Shown here in pieces: positions 42,937-50,310 of a DNA stretch of 64,000 nucleotides. This DNA comes from Halopseudomonas sabulinigri (GTDB taxonomy: Bacteria > Pseudomonadota > Gammaproteobacteria > Pseudomonadales > Pseudomonadaceae), in assembly GCA_011053055.1 (NCBI GenBank), contig DRHT01000031.1:1-64000 (forward strand), given 5' to 3'. The notes under the pieces are model-generated. The model saw only the letters and a list, made by a program, of their open reading frames with translations. It searched no databases and was not told where the DNA came from. The position numbers and the translations under genes are program-made. Every line of letters begins with the position of its first letter. The stretch's first letter is position 1.

Positions 42937-43254
42937 CTACCAACCAGAGGACAACGAAAATAGCATCCGCAACGGCTCTATGGGGCCTTGGCGAGCGCCG
43001 CACATCTCATCATGGACGACGTGCTGTACTAACACACAGCTTAATGGAGGCGAGGATGGAGGTAGCTCACTCAGCAAGTCTCGTAGCTGCGCGCTAGAAC
43101 GCAGCCGCAGTGTTTGGCCGCGACTATCGAGCAACGTGCAGCATTGACCCTGCCATTGCGCACGCAGGATATAAAAGCCACCTTCTAGCGATAGCAACTC
43201 CAACTCACGAATTTGACCGTCGGTGGCGAGCTTAAGCAGTTGCTGAATATCCAT
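42937..43254 (-). CDS. DUF6482-family small protein
   Basis: 105 residues starting MDIQQLLKLATDGQIRELEL. The middle shows the family-like pattern E-G-x-Y-I-L, then LLDSRGQTLRLRSSAQLRDLL. I assign DUF6482, a small uncharacterised family common in Pseudomonas, from memory. There is no signal, membrane segment or catalytic motif. The ATG is 27 bp after the upstream SDR gene in the same direction, so they may be co-transcribed. Function unknown. Confidence 0.75.
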   Translation of the reverse strand: MDIQQLLKLATDGQIRELELLSLEGGFYILRAQWQGQCCTLLDSRGQTLRLRSSAQLRDLLSELPPSSPPLSCVLVQHVVHDEMCGARQGPIEPLRMLFSLSSGW

Positions 43255-43280
43255 GCATATCCCCTCGTATCAAACCGTGC

Positions 43281-43982
43281 TTACCAAGGCAGGCGCTCGC
43301 CGTTATAGGAGAAAAATCCGCCACTGTCTTGGGCGGTACTTTGATCTACCACGGTGAGCAGTTCGACGGCTGCTTGCTCCGGAGGCCGTGCATTGGCCGC
43401 GCCGCGGAATGGTTGGGATAACGGCGATACCACGGTACCCGGATGCAGACTTAACAAGCGCGTTTTGGGCCGCTGGCGCGCGAGCTCTATGGCGGCGGTT
43501 TTGATCAGCATATTTAGCGCTGCTTTAGAGGATCGGTAGGCGTACCAACCCCCCAGCCGGTTATCCCCAATACTGCCAACCTTGGCAGACAATACAGCCA
43601 TGGCGCCCTTGGCATCCAACAATGGAACAAAATGCCGCAACACCAACGCCGGGCCCAATGTGTTGACCTGAAATACCCGCTGCAGAGACTCCGTCTCTAT
43701 TGCTGCCAGCGATTTTTCCGGTTGCAAACCAGGCCCGTGCAGAATGCCTGTGGCCAATAGAATGAGTTGATAGGGCGCGTGCTGTGCCAGGGTGGCGGCC
43801 GCGATCGCGATACTGTCAGGACACTCTAAATCGAGCTTTGGAAGGGTTTCTCTGCCCAGCTCGGTTACCTGCGCACACGCGGGGTCGCTGCGCAGCGCCT
43901 CACAAAACGCCTGCCCCAATGCCCCACTGCTACCGATAACTAAAGCGCTATAGCCTTCACCGAAAGACTGCAGGCGCAGCAT
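43281..43982 (-). CDS. Short-chain dehydrogenase/reductase
   Basis: 233 residues from the ATG at 43982; the longer frame to 44009 adds nine residues without support. Cofactor binding is shown by ALVIGSSGALGQAF near residue 12, a variant of TGxxxGxG. NTLGPALVL is the structural motif and the catalytic YxxxK is YRSSK, with a serine in LSAKVGSIG. It resembles the C-factor/CsgA-like SDR subgroup. The substrate is unknown. The downstream DUF6482 gene may share the transcript. Complete. Confidence 0.85.
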   Translation of the reverse strand: MLRLQSFGEGYSALVIGSSGALGQAFCEALRSDPACAQVTELGRETLPKLDLECPDSIAIAAATLAQHAPYQLILLATGILHGPGLQPEKSLAAIETESLQRVFQVNTLGPALVLRHFVPLLDAKGAMAVLSAKVGSIGDNRLGGWYAYRSSKAALNMLIKTAAIELARQRPKTRLLSLHPGTVVSPLSQPFRGAANARPPEQAAVELLTVVDQSTAQDSGGFFSYNGERLPW

Positions 43983-44120
43983 CAGCGTGCACCTAGGTAA
44001 TAGTGGCAAGGCATCGGCCTTATCCTAGCGGCTCTGCTCAGGCTAACAGGGATGTTCATGATGCGTTTCATCAGCTGCTCGCGTTCTGGGTATGGCGCTA
44101 TAAGTTGTACAAGCCTGAAG

Positions 44121-44219
44121 TTATGCACAGCGAAGGGCGAAAGCGCTCCGCCGATAGCCGGCTTACAGCGTATAACCTACCGCCTCGCAGCCAAACAATC
44201 TATACACAGCTTATACACA
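44121..44219. promoter_or_regulatory. Cluster of DnaA-box-like sequences in an intergenic region
   Basis: TTATGCACA (44121-44129), CTATACACA (44200-44208) and TTATACACA (44211-44219) match or nearly match TTATNCACA. All three are in the same orientation within 100 bp of a 298-bp gene-free gap between the SDR and DUF2955 genes. Found by eye; there is no replication gene nearby. Confidence 0.4.
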
Positions 44220-44280
44220 AAGCGCGTTATTAGAGCGGGGAACTACAGCAACTGATCATCAATTAGCACTTTGCTGCGAA

Positions 44281-45318
44281 CTACAACTGAAACCGCGTAG
44301 CCCTAAACCGGTTCAACAACAGGTGCATCAAATACACCGCCGTCAGCGATAACGTCACCGCAATGGACAGGGAGGCAAAGCGATACAGATCGCTATAGAA
44401 CAGGTCCTGGCGCGGCGTGAGGTACTGGCCGAACAGGATGGCCATGGTGGTGAGCGCGGCGAAGCCAGCGCCGGAGCCGCCTTCGAGCAGGTGAATTCGG
44501 GCAAACAACATTAGGCTGACCCAGAGTCCGGCCGCGACAAAAGGCAGCACATCAAAGTGATCCAGCAATACAAATTGCACCACCAGGCCGACGTTACAGC
44601 CCACCAGTGTACCCAGGGCGCGGTTCCAGCCCGCCGGTCCGGCGCCTTTCCAGTTCAGCGGAAACAGCACCAGAATGCTGGCAACCTGAGCCGAAAGACC
44701 GCTTTGCAAGTTGAACACCTGAAACACGATGAATGACAGCGTAGCGACGGTGGTGGCCAGTATCACTTCGTGGCGTTGATTGGTCAGGGGCTTGTTCGGC
44801 ATTTGCCGCGGCTGGCGTGGTTCGACATCGGCGAAGAGCACCTGCATCAGCATGGCGATGCCCAGCGTGGTGAAGACCGAGACGATGTTGGAGGCGACTA
44901 TGTCGCCAATGTCGGCCGTCGGGTAGCTGGCGAAGTGCAGCTGCATCGACATGTTAACCACCGCCATGGCACCAAACAGGAAATTGGGCCCGCGGCTCAT
45001 CTCGCGAAACAGCAAGGCAAACATCGCGATCACCATGATCGTCATGGGCACCGGTTTGTCGCCGAACATCCCCTGAATGATCAGCACCGAGAAGCTCACT
45101 ACCAGCATGTTGGCGATGAATTGGCGCATCACATGACCGTTCAGCTTCGGCACCATGCCCAGCAGCAATATGGGCTGCACCACAAAGAAGGCGCCGTAAT
45201 TCCAGCCCATCAGCTTGCAGAGCAGAAAACCCAGCATGCCGCCGAAAGCGATACGCAGGCACTGACGCACGTCATTGGCGTCCAGTTGCTTCTTGCTGGT
45301 CAGCAATAGAGGTCTCAT
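44281..45318 (-). CDS. DUF2955 (FUSC-like) membrane protein of an efflux pump
   Basis: 345 residues from the ATG at 45318 (MRPLLLTSKKQLDANDVRQC); the longer frame to 45393 runs into the upstream gene. About ten hydrophobic segments in two halves resemble the fusaric-acid-resistance/AaeB superfamily (FGGMLGFLLCKLMGWNYGAFF, and FPLNWKGAGPAGWNRALGTLVG in the second half). It follows the HlyD-type gene by seven bases, so the two form a pump of inner-membrane unit plus periplasmic adaptor, perhaps for aromatic acids or drugs. The substrate is unknown. Confidence 0.85.
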   Translation of the reverse strand: MRPLLLTSKKQLDANDVRQCLRIAFGGMLGFLLCKLMGWNYGAFFVVQPILLLGMVPKLNGHVMRQFIANMLVVSFSVLIIQGMFGDKPVPMTIMVIAMFALLFREMSRGPNFLFGAMAVVNMSMQLHFASYPTADIGDIVASNIVSVFTTLGIAMLMQVLFADVEPRQPRQMPNKPLTNQRHEVILATTVATLSFIVFQVFNLQSGLSAQVASILVLFPLNWKGAGPAGWNRALGTLVGCNVGLVVQFVLLDHFDVLPFVAAGLWVSLMLFARIHLLEGGSGAGFAALTTMAILFGQYLTPRQDLFYSDLYRFASLSIAVTLSLTAVYLMHLLLNRFRATRFQL

Positions 45319-45325
45319 GCCGGCT

Positions 45326-46390
45326 TCAGTAGATGTAGTGCATGAGACTGACCAAGTGAATCTGCAAGCCACCCAATAGCGCCGCAAGACCACCCACCGG
45401 ATACAGCTGAACTGTAGCGCGCGAGCCAGAGGGCAGCTGTGCCAGCAGTTCGGGCGTTTCGTCTAGCGCTAGATGAATGCGCTGACGCTGGGCATCTCGT
45501 ACCCAGCGGTCAGAGGTCTCCGGTGCGGCCAGGCTGCCATCGGGCATCAACTGGCCCTGTAAGGTTCCGGCGTCTACGGCAGTCACCCGCGCGGTAAACA
45601 CGTGGCCCGGCAACGCATCAAATACCACCGCAGCCTCTTCACCAACAGCCATATGCACCAATGATTTCTCGCGGAAATCGGCAATGACATCCGCTTCATC
45701 ACTGACCAGCGCCGCCAATGAGTTACCCACTGCCGCGTAGGTGCCGGGCTTGATCTGCAGGTTGGAGACGATGCCGTCGGTTTCTGCCCGCACCTCGGTG
45801 TAACTCAAATTCAACTCGGCGCGCTCCAGATCATTACGTGCCTGACGCAGGCGCAGGTTATCTTCATCGGTTATGCCGCGTTGCACGCGCAACTGCTCGG
45901 CGCGCGCCTTGGCGCTGGCAAGGCTGGATTGGGCTCCCTGATAGCTGGATTGAGTTTGATCGTAGAGCTGCTGCGAGACGTTACGGCTAGCCAACAAGGT
46001 GCTCATACGTTTGTGCTCCCGCGCCAACTCATTGACCTGTACCTGCGCTGAGCGCACCTCGGCCTCCGCCGCTGCAAGCGATGCGTCATAACCTTCGTTA
46101 TCGCGCCCGGCTGCTTCCATTGCCAACTGGGCCTGTTGTACCGCCAGTTCATAGGAGCGCGGATCTATGCTGAACAACAGATCGCCGGCCCGTACATGCT
46201 GGTTGTCCTTCACGCGCACTTCAATGATCTGGCCGCTGACTTGCGGCGCGATGCGAATAACCGGATGCATCACCCGTGATTGCGGCGTGAGCGGCATCCA
46301 CAGGTCAGCGGCGAGAAAATAAGCGAACACCAGCGCGAAAATAATGAGCGATACGCGTACCCAGCGCGCAAAAAGCTGATCGGGTGTCAT
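45326..46390 (-). CDS. HlyD/EmrA-family membrane fusion protein
   Basis: 354 residues. An N-terminal membrane anchor (about 12-30) is followed by the lipoyl half-motif APQVSGQIIEVRVKDNQHVR, a long coiled-coil hairpin (about 80-195) and the second half-motif ETDGIVSNLQIKPGTYAAVG. It bridges the inner-membrane DUF2955 component to an outer-membrane channel. The start overlaps the marR stop by 4 bp. No outer-membrane channel gene is adjacent. Part of the MarR-controlled operon. Confidence 0.9.
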   Translation of the reverse strand: MTPDQLFARWVRVSLIIFALVFAYFLAADLWMPLTPQSRVMHPVIRIAPQVSGQIIEVRVKDNQHVRAGDLLFSIDPRSYELAVQQAQLAMEAAGRDNEGYDASLAAAEAEVRSAQVQVNELAREHKRMSTLLASRNVSQQLYDQTQSSYQGAQSSLASAKARAEQLRVQRGITDEDNLRLRQARNDLERAELNLSYTEVRAETDGIVSNLQIKPGTYAAVGNSLAALVSDEADVIADFREKSLVHMAVGEEAAVVFDALPGHVFTARVTAVDAGTLQGQLMPDGSLAAPETSDRWVRDAQRQRIHLALDETPELLAQLPSGSRATVQLYPVGGLAALLGGLQIHLVSLMHYIY

Positions 46391-46878
46391 TCACTTACCT
46401 CCTGCTGATTGCCAAGCAACGCCCGCACGTTGTGCTCCATGCTTATAAGCACCTCGGCGAAGGCATCCAGCTGCTGATCTGTCAGACCCTGGTAAATATC
46501 CTTGCGGACCTCGGCAATATGCGCTTCAAGCATGCACACTTGCTCACGCCCTGCCGCGGTAAACCACAGGCAATGCACACGGCCGTCAGCCGCATCCCGA
46601 CGACGCTCGATCAGCTTTTTTTCCTCAAGCTGATTCAGCGTGCGCGTCAGCGATGGCATCTCGATAGCCAGCTCAGAGGCAAGCGCTTGCTGAGTGCAGC
46701 CCTCGCCTACCTTGTCGAGATGCATCATCACGGCCAATCGCGCCTCGGTCATATCCAACTCGCCGAGCGCCTGATTGAGCGCGCTACGCCAAAGCCTGTG
46801 CACACGCCCCATGGCTGCTCCCATGGACGGCTTTAAGGTTTCGTGCAGTGGCAAAATAGCCGTATTCAGCGCGCTCAT
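46387..46878 (-). CDS. MarR/SlyA-family transcriptional regulator
   Basis: 163 residues. The winged-helix core is centred on TQQALASELAIEMPSLTRTL, with the wing near LIERRRDAADGRVHCLW. It is the first gene of the operon with the adaptor and pump genes, overlapping the former by 4 bp. Two palindromes of the SlyA type lie 32-78 bp upstream of its start, so autoregulated repression lifted by a pump substrate is the likely logic. Length and fold are normal. The inducer is unknown. Confidence 0.9.
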   Translation of the reverse strand: MSALNTAILPLHETLKPSMGAAMGRVHRLWRSALNQALGELDMTEARLAVMMHLDKVGEGCTQQALASELAIEMPSLTRTLNQLEEKKLIERRRDAADGRVHCLWFTAAGREQVCMLEAHIAEVRKDIYQGLTDQQLDAFAEVLISMEHNVRALLGNQQEVSE

Positions 46879-46909
46879 AACCAGACTCCGACAACAATGA
46901 TCAATATAG

Positions 46910-46921
46910 TTAGCTTGCTAA
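46910..46921. promoter_or_regulatory. MarR/SlyA-type operator, site 1
   Basis: Perfect palindrome TTAGCTTGCTAA, the SlyA consensus with its central two bases reversed. It lies 32 bp upstream of the MarR start codon. Confidence 0.7.
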
Positions 46922-46944
46922 CAATGGTACTCCTGGAAAACTAT

Positions 46945-46956
46945 TTAGCAAGCTAA
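46945..46956. promoter_or_regulatory. MarR/SlyA-type operator, site 2
   Basis: Perfect palindrome TTAGCAAGCTAA, identical to the SlyA consensus as I remember it. It lies 35 bp centre to centre from site 1, between the MarR gene and the divergent DUF4239 gene. Confidence 0.7.
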
Positions 46957-47102
46957 TAATTATTTAGAGGTATGCCATGGTTTGACAGCACCGGCAAATC
47001 AGCTATGAATTCATTCATCCGCGCAGAAATACGCCAACCACTCAGCAAACGCTTCTGTCAGCAGCATGCACCTGAGTCCTAACATCTTTTCTCGGAGTTG
47101 CT

Positions 47103-47882
47103 ATGGCCCTGCAATTGCTCGACTTCCTACCCATCGAAATGGTCTATCTGAGTCTGGTGCTGCTGATCATCCTATTTTTTGAAATCGGCTTTCAGATTGG
47201 CCGCACCGCACGTTCCGACAATGATGCGGATGCAGCAGGTGCTCTAGGCCCTATCGTTGGCGGGGTGCTGGCCATGCTCGCGTTTTTATTAGCCTTTGTA
47301 TTCTCAATGGCAGCTAACCAACATTCCGTGCGCAAGGAGAACGTGCTGCAGGAAGCCAACGCCATCGGCACAACCTACCTGCGCACCGATCTTATCGACG
47401 CGCGTTATGGCGACCCGATGAAAACCCTGCTGCGCGAGTACGTGGACCTGCGGGTAAATCATCTGCAAGACTACAGCGTCGAGGAGCTGATCAAAGCATC
47501 CGCAGAGTTGCAAACTGAGCTCTGGAATTTAATGGCCGCGGCTGACATAGCCAACCCTGGCCCCAATAGCATGATGCTGACCAATGCGCTGAATGACATG
47601 ATCGATATGCAGGAAGTGCGTATTGCTGGCGTACTGTATGACCGCATTCCTGAAAGCATTCGCCTAACGCTGTTATTGATCGCCGCGCTAAGCATGATCA
47701 CCCTCGGCGCGCAGGCTGGCACCTCAGGCGCGCGCCGCCTCATCGCGGTGATCCCGATGGCATTGGCCTTTGGCGCGCTGACCACCATAGTATTGGACCT
47801 CGACCGTCCCGGTGAGGGCTTTATCCACGTCGAGCAATATGCCATGCAGCGCCTGCTCGAGAGCATGCAAATAACCCCTTGA
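47103..47882 (+). CDS. DUF4239 (bestrophin-like) membrane protein
   Basis: 259 residues with two N-terminal membrane helices (about 12-30 and 50-68) and two more near residues 185-230. The family motif region is GPIVGGVLAMLAFLLAFVFS followed by QEANAIGTTYLR. DUF4239 proteins are distant relatives of bestrophin channels; transport has not been shown for most. It is divergent from the MarR operon and 71 bp upstream of the PH-domain gene in the same direction. Function unknown. Confidence 0.8.
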   Translation: MALQLLDFLPIEMVYLSLVLLIILFFEIGFQIGRTARSDNDADAAGALGPIVGGVLAMLAFLLAFVFSMAANQHSVRKENVLQEANAIGTTYLRTDLIDARYGDPMKTLLREYVDLRVNHLQDYSVEELIKASAELQTELWNLMAAADIANPGPNSMMLTNALNDMIDMQEVRIAGVLYDRIPESIRLTLLLIAALSMITLGAQAGTSGARRLIAVIPMALAFGALTTIVLDLDRPGEGFIHVEQYAMQRLLESMQITP

Positions 47883-47953
47883 TGCTGTCGCCAGCTGCTG
47901 CTTTTGGGTAAAGTCGTCTACCAGATAGCCCCACAACTGCCAGCGAGTGCTCC

Positions 47954-48364
47954 ATGTCCTATATCGAAGAATCCCTTTCCGACGGCGAAGCGGTCCGCAC
48001 CATTTTTCAGCTGCACTGGTTTGCCAAAGTCCCTATGTATTGCTGGATCGTGTTGGGCATTCCTACCCTTGGGATCACTTGGTTGGTGGCGATCTACGAG
48101 TATTTTCGTCTGCGCTCGATTGAGCAAGGCGTCACCAACAAGCGAGTGATCTTGAAGAAAGGCATCATCAGCCGACATACCGAAGAGATGAAGCTGACCT
48201 CCATCGAGACCGTGGAAATCGAGCAAAGCATTTGGGGGCGCATGTTTGGCTACGGCACTATCAAACTGACCGGTCGCGGAATCAGCGATGTGACCTTCAA
48301 GAACATTGATGACCCCATGGCCGTCAAGCGCGAGATCGAGAGCGTTAGCAACCCAATCGCCTGA
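47954..48364 (+). CDS. Bacterial PH-domain membrane protein
   Basis: 136 residues. Two hydrophobic segments (about 27-50) are followed by a bacterial PH-like domain with the strands RVILKKGIISRHTEEMKL and TSIETVEIEQSIWGRMFG, then YGTIKLTGRG, typical of the YdbS/YdbT-like bPH2 group. Membrane-anchored, probably a small scaffold. The stop lies 7 bp from the end of the convergent mgtE. Function unknown. Confidence 0.82.
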   Translation: MSYIEESLSDGEAVRTIFQLHWFAKVPMYCWIVLGIPTLGITWLVAIYEYFRLRSIEQGVTNKRVILKKGIISRHTEEMKLTSIETVEIEQSIWGRMFGYGTIKLTGRGISDVTFKNIDDPMAVKREIESVSNPIA

Positions 48365-48371
48365 GTGGCCG

Positions 48372-50000
48372 TTAAAGCAGAAACAGCGTTGCAAGACCAA
48401 GAAAGGAGAGGAAGCCGACTACGTCGGTTATCGTAGTAAGAATAACGCTACCTGCCAGCGCCGGATCAATCCCAAAACGGCGCAGCAGCAAAGGGATCAA
48501 CAACCCCGACGAGGCAGCGCATAGCAAATTTAGCAGAATGGCGGCGCCGATAATCGCGCCAATCTGCCAACTGCCAAACCAAACATACGCCAGCGCTGCT
48601 ACCACCGCTGCCCAAACCAGCCCGTTGAGAAAGCCAATTCCCAGCTCCTTTGCTAACAGCAACCGCGCGTTGCCTCCCTCCACTTGCCCCAGCGCCAATC
48701 CGCGAATCACCAGCGTCAGCGTCTGACTTCCGGCAATGCCGCCCATGCTGGCCACAATCGGCATGAGCACTGCCAGCGCTACAATCTGCTCCAGCGTGCC
48801 CTGAAACAAACCAATCACCCAAGCCGCCAGAAACGCCGTAACCAGATTGATGCCCAACCAAACCGCCCGCCGCCGCGCACTGGTTAGCACGGGTGCGAAC
48901 ATGTCTGCTTCATCGTTGAGGCCGGCCAGTTTCATCATCGCGCGTTCGGAATCTTCGCGGATGATATCGATGACGTCATCCACCGTGATACGACCAAGCA
49001 GCACCCCCTCATCATCGATAACCGCCGCCGAGAGAATATCCAGATCTTCAAAGCGCCGGGCTACTTCATTGCTGGTAAGGGTTACATCCAGAGCCTTGAA
49101 GTCGGCATCCATCACCTCGCCAACCTGCATCTCAGGCGGACTGGTGACCAAGCGACTAAGGCGCAGCACGCCTTGATAGCGGTTCTTACGATCGACCACC
49201 ATGACCTTATCGGTATGATCAGGCAGATCTTCCAGCAAACGGAGATAACGCAGTACCGAGCCCACACGCACATCTGCACGCACCGACAAATGGTCGGTAT
49301 TCATCAAGCCGCCAGCTGAGTCCTCAGGGTAGGACAGCATCGACAGTAGTTGTTGACGCTTGCGCACGTCCATCGTCTGCAACAGGCGGCGGCCATTGCC
49401 TGCAGGCAGATCCTGAATAAGGTCAACCAGATCATCCAGGTCCAGCTTCTGGGCAGCTGCGGCCAGTTCCTGCTCGTCCATCTCCAGCGCCAGCCGGGCC
49501 CGCACTTCATCATGCAGATGCACCAGAATCTTGCCCGCGCGCTCCGCGTCGAGCATGTCCCACACGGTGCTGCGTTCATCGGGTGGCAAGGCCTCAAGCA
49601 AGCCAGCAGCCTTAGCCGGATGCATCTGTCGGAACGCCTTACCGACGCGCTTGTGCTTGCCCGCCTCCAGGGAGTCACGCACGCGCGCAATCTGTGTGGT
49701 TGCGCCGTGCTCGTCGTCTTCATCCAACTCATCCGAGAGCGCATCGTCATGCGGATCGCGCAGCAGGCTAGCTGCCATCAGCGCGTCCAGATGCCGCAAT
49801 ACGTGCTCTTCGGTATTGTCATCGACCTGCTGCCACGCAACCCGCCGCTGCTCAGGATCAAGCGCTTCCAGCACGCTGGCGACCTTGCCCGGATGCATCA
49901 CGCGCAACAATTTGCGCACACGCTTATGCTTGCCTTTGTCCAGCGCTTCGGCAATCGCATCGAGTTCGGTATGAATGGCGTGCTTGTCAGCTTCACTCAT
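48372..50000 (-). CDS. mgtE: Magnesium transporter MgtE
   Basis: 542 residues from the ATG at 50000; the ORF upstream to 50060 is less likely. The N-domain is unusually long, with two copies of a helical unit: L-x-x-GKHKRV then MHPxK then LEAL-x-P-x-x-R (about 15-60 and 108-150). Two CBS domains (about 250-370) follow, then five membrane helices with the conserved PIVASMGGIAGSQTL pore segment and ITDVVGF. It is a magnesium-gated magnesium channel in the inner membrane. An AGGAG lies about 12 bp upstream. Complete. Confidence 0.92.
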   Translation of the reverse strand: MSEADKHAIHTELDAIAEALDKGKHKRVRKLLRVMHPGKVASVLEALDPEQRRVAWQQVDDNTEEHVLRHLDALMAASLLRDPHDDALSDELDEDDEHGATTQIARVRDSLEAGKHKRVGKAFRQMHPAKAAGLLEALPPDERSTVWDMLDAERAGKILVHLHDEVRARLALEMDEQELAAAAQKLDLDDLVDLIQDLPAGNGRRLLQTMDVRKRQQLLSMLSYPEDSAGGLMNTDHLSVRADVRVGSVLRYLRLLEDLPDHTDKVMVVDRKNRYQGVLRLSRLVTSPPEMQVGEVMDADFKALDVTLTSNEVARRFEDLDILSAAVIDDEGVLLGRITVDDVIDIIREDSERAMMKLAGLNDEADMFAPVLTSARRRAVWLGINLVTAFLAAWVIGLFQGTLEQIVALAVLMPIVASMGGIAGSQTLTLVIRGLALGQVEGGNARLLLAKELGIGFLNGLVWAAVVAALAYVWFGSWQIGAIIGAAILLNLLCAASSGLLIPLLLRRFGIDPALAGSVILTTITDVVGFLSFLGLATLFLL

Positions 50001-50310
50001 CGGCGAGTTTGACTCCTGTGGCTGAATCGGACATCGAACAGTCAAGGCCCCGCGCAACATCGAAGCGTGCTTCGATCAAGTGGTGACGGCCAACGCCGCC
50101 GAGTGGCAGGTGCTGTTACAGATGCGTCCTAATGTACCCTTGGCAGACGCTCCGCACCAGAACGTAGTCACCGTCGCAGCCGATTGCGGTCACTCGCAGA
50201 ATGGCGATTCAAGGTCGCCCGCAAAATAAATTCAAAGCACACACAAACCACATCAAGCGCACAAACAGGCTCCTCAGACTGAGAGCATCACTCAACCAGG
50301 GAGACTCAAC
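50001..50310. other. Intergenic region upstream of the sortase cluster
   Basis: No gene seen. A perfect palindrome ATCGAAGC-GT-GCTTCGAT lies at 50059-50076. I looked for the CreB tag TTCAC-N6-TTCAC and did not see it. The start of the sortase substrate gene has GGGAG nine bases upstream. The promoter is not clear. Confidence 0.5.

Noticed and set aside
44003-44255. Two overlapping plus-strand open frames of 67 and 76 codons
   Set aside because: Out of step with each other, no ribosome site, and they cover the DnaA-box-like intergenic sequence.
50001-50310. A CreB binding tag (TTCAC-N6-TTCAC) upstream of the sortase cluster
   Set aside because: The motif is not present by eye; also not seen at 52850-52919.
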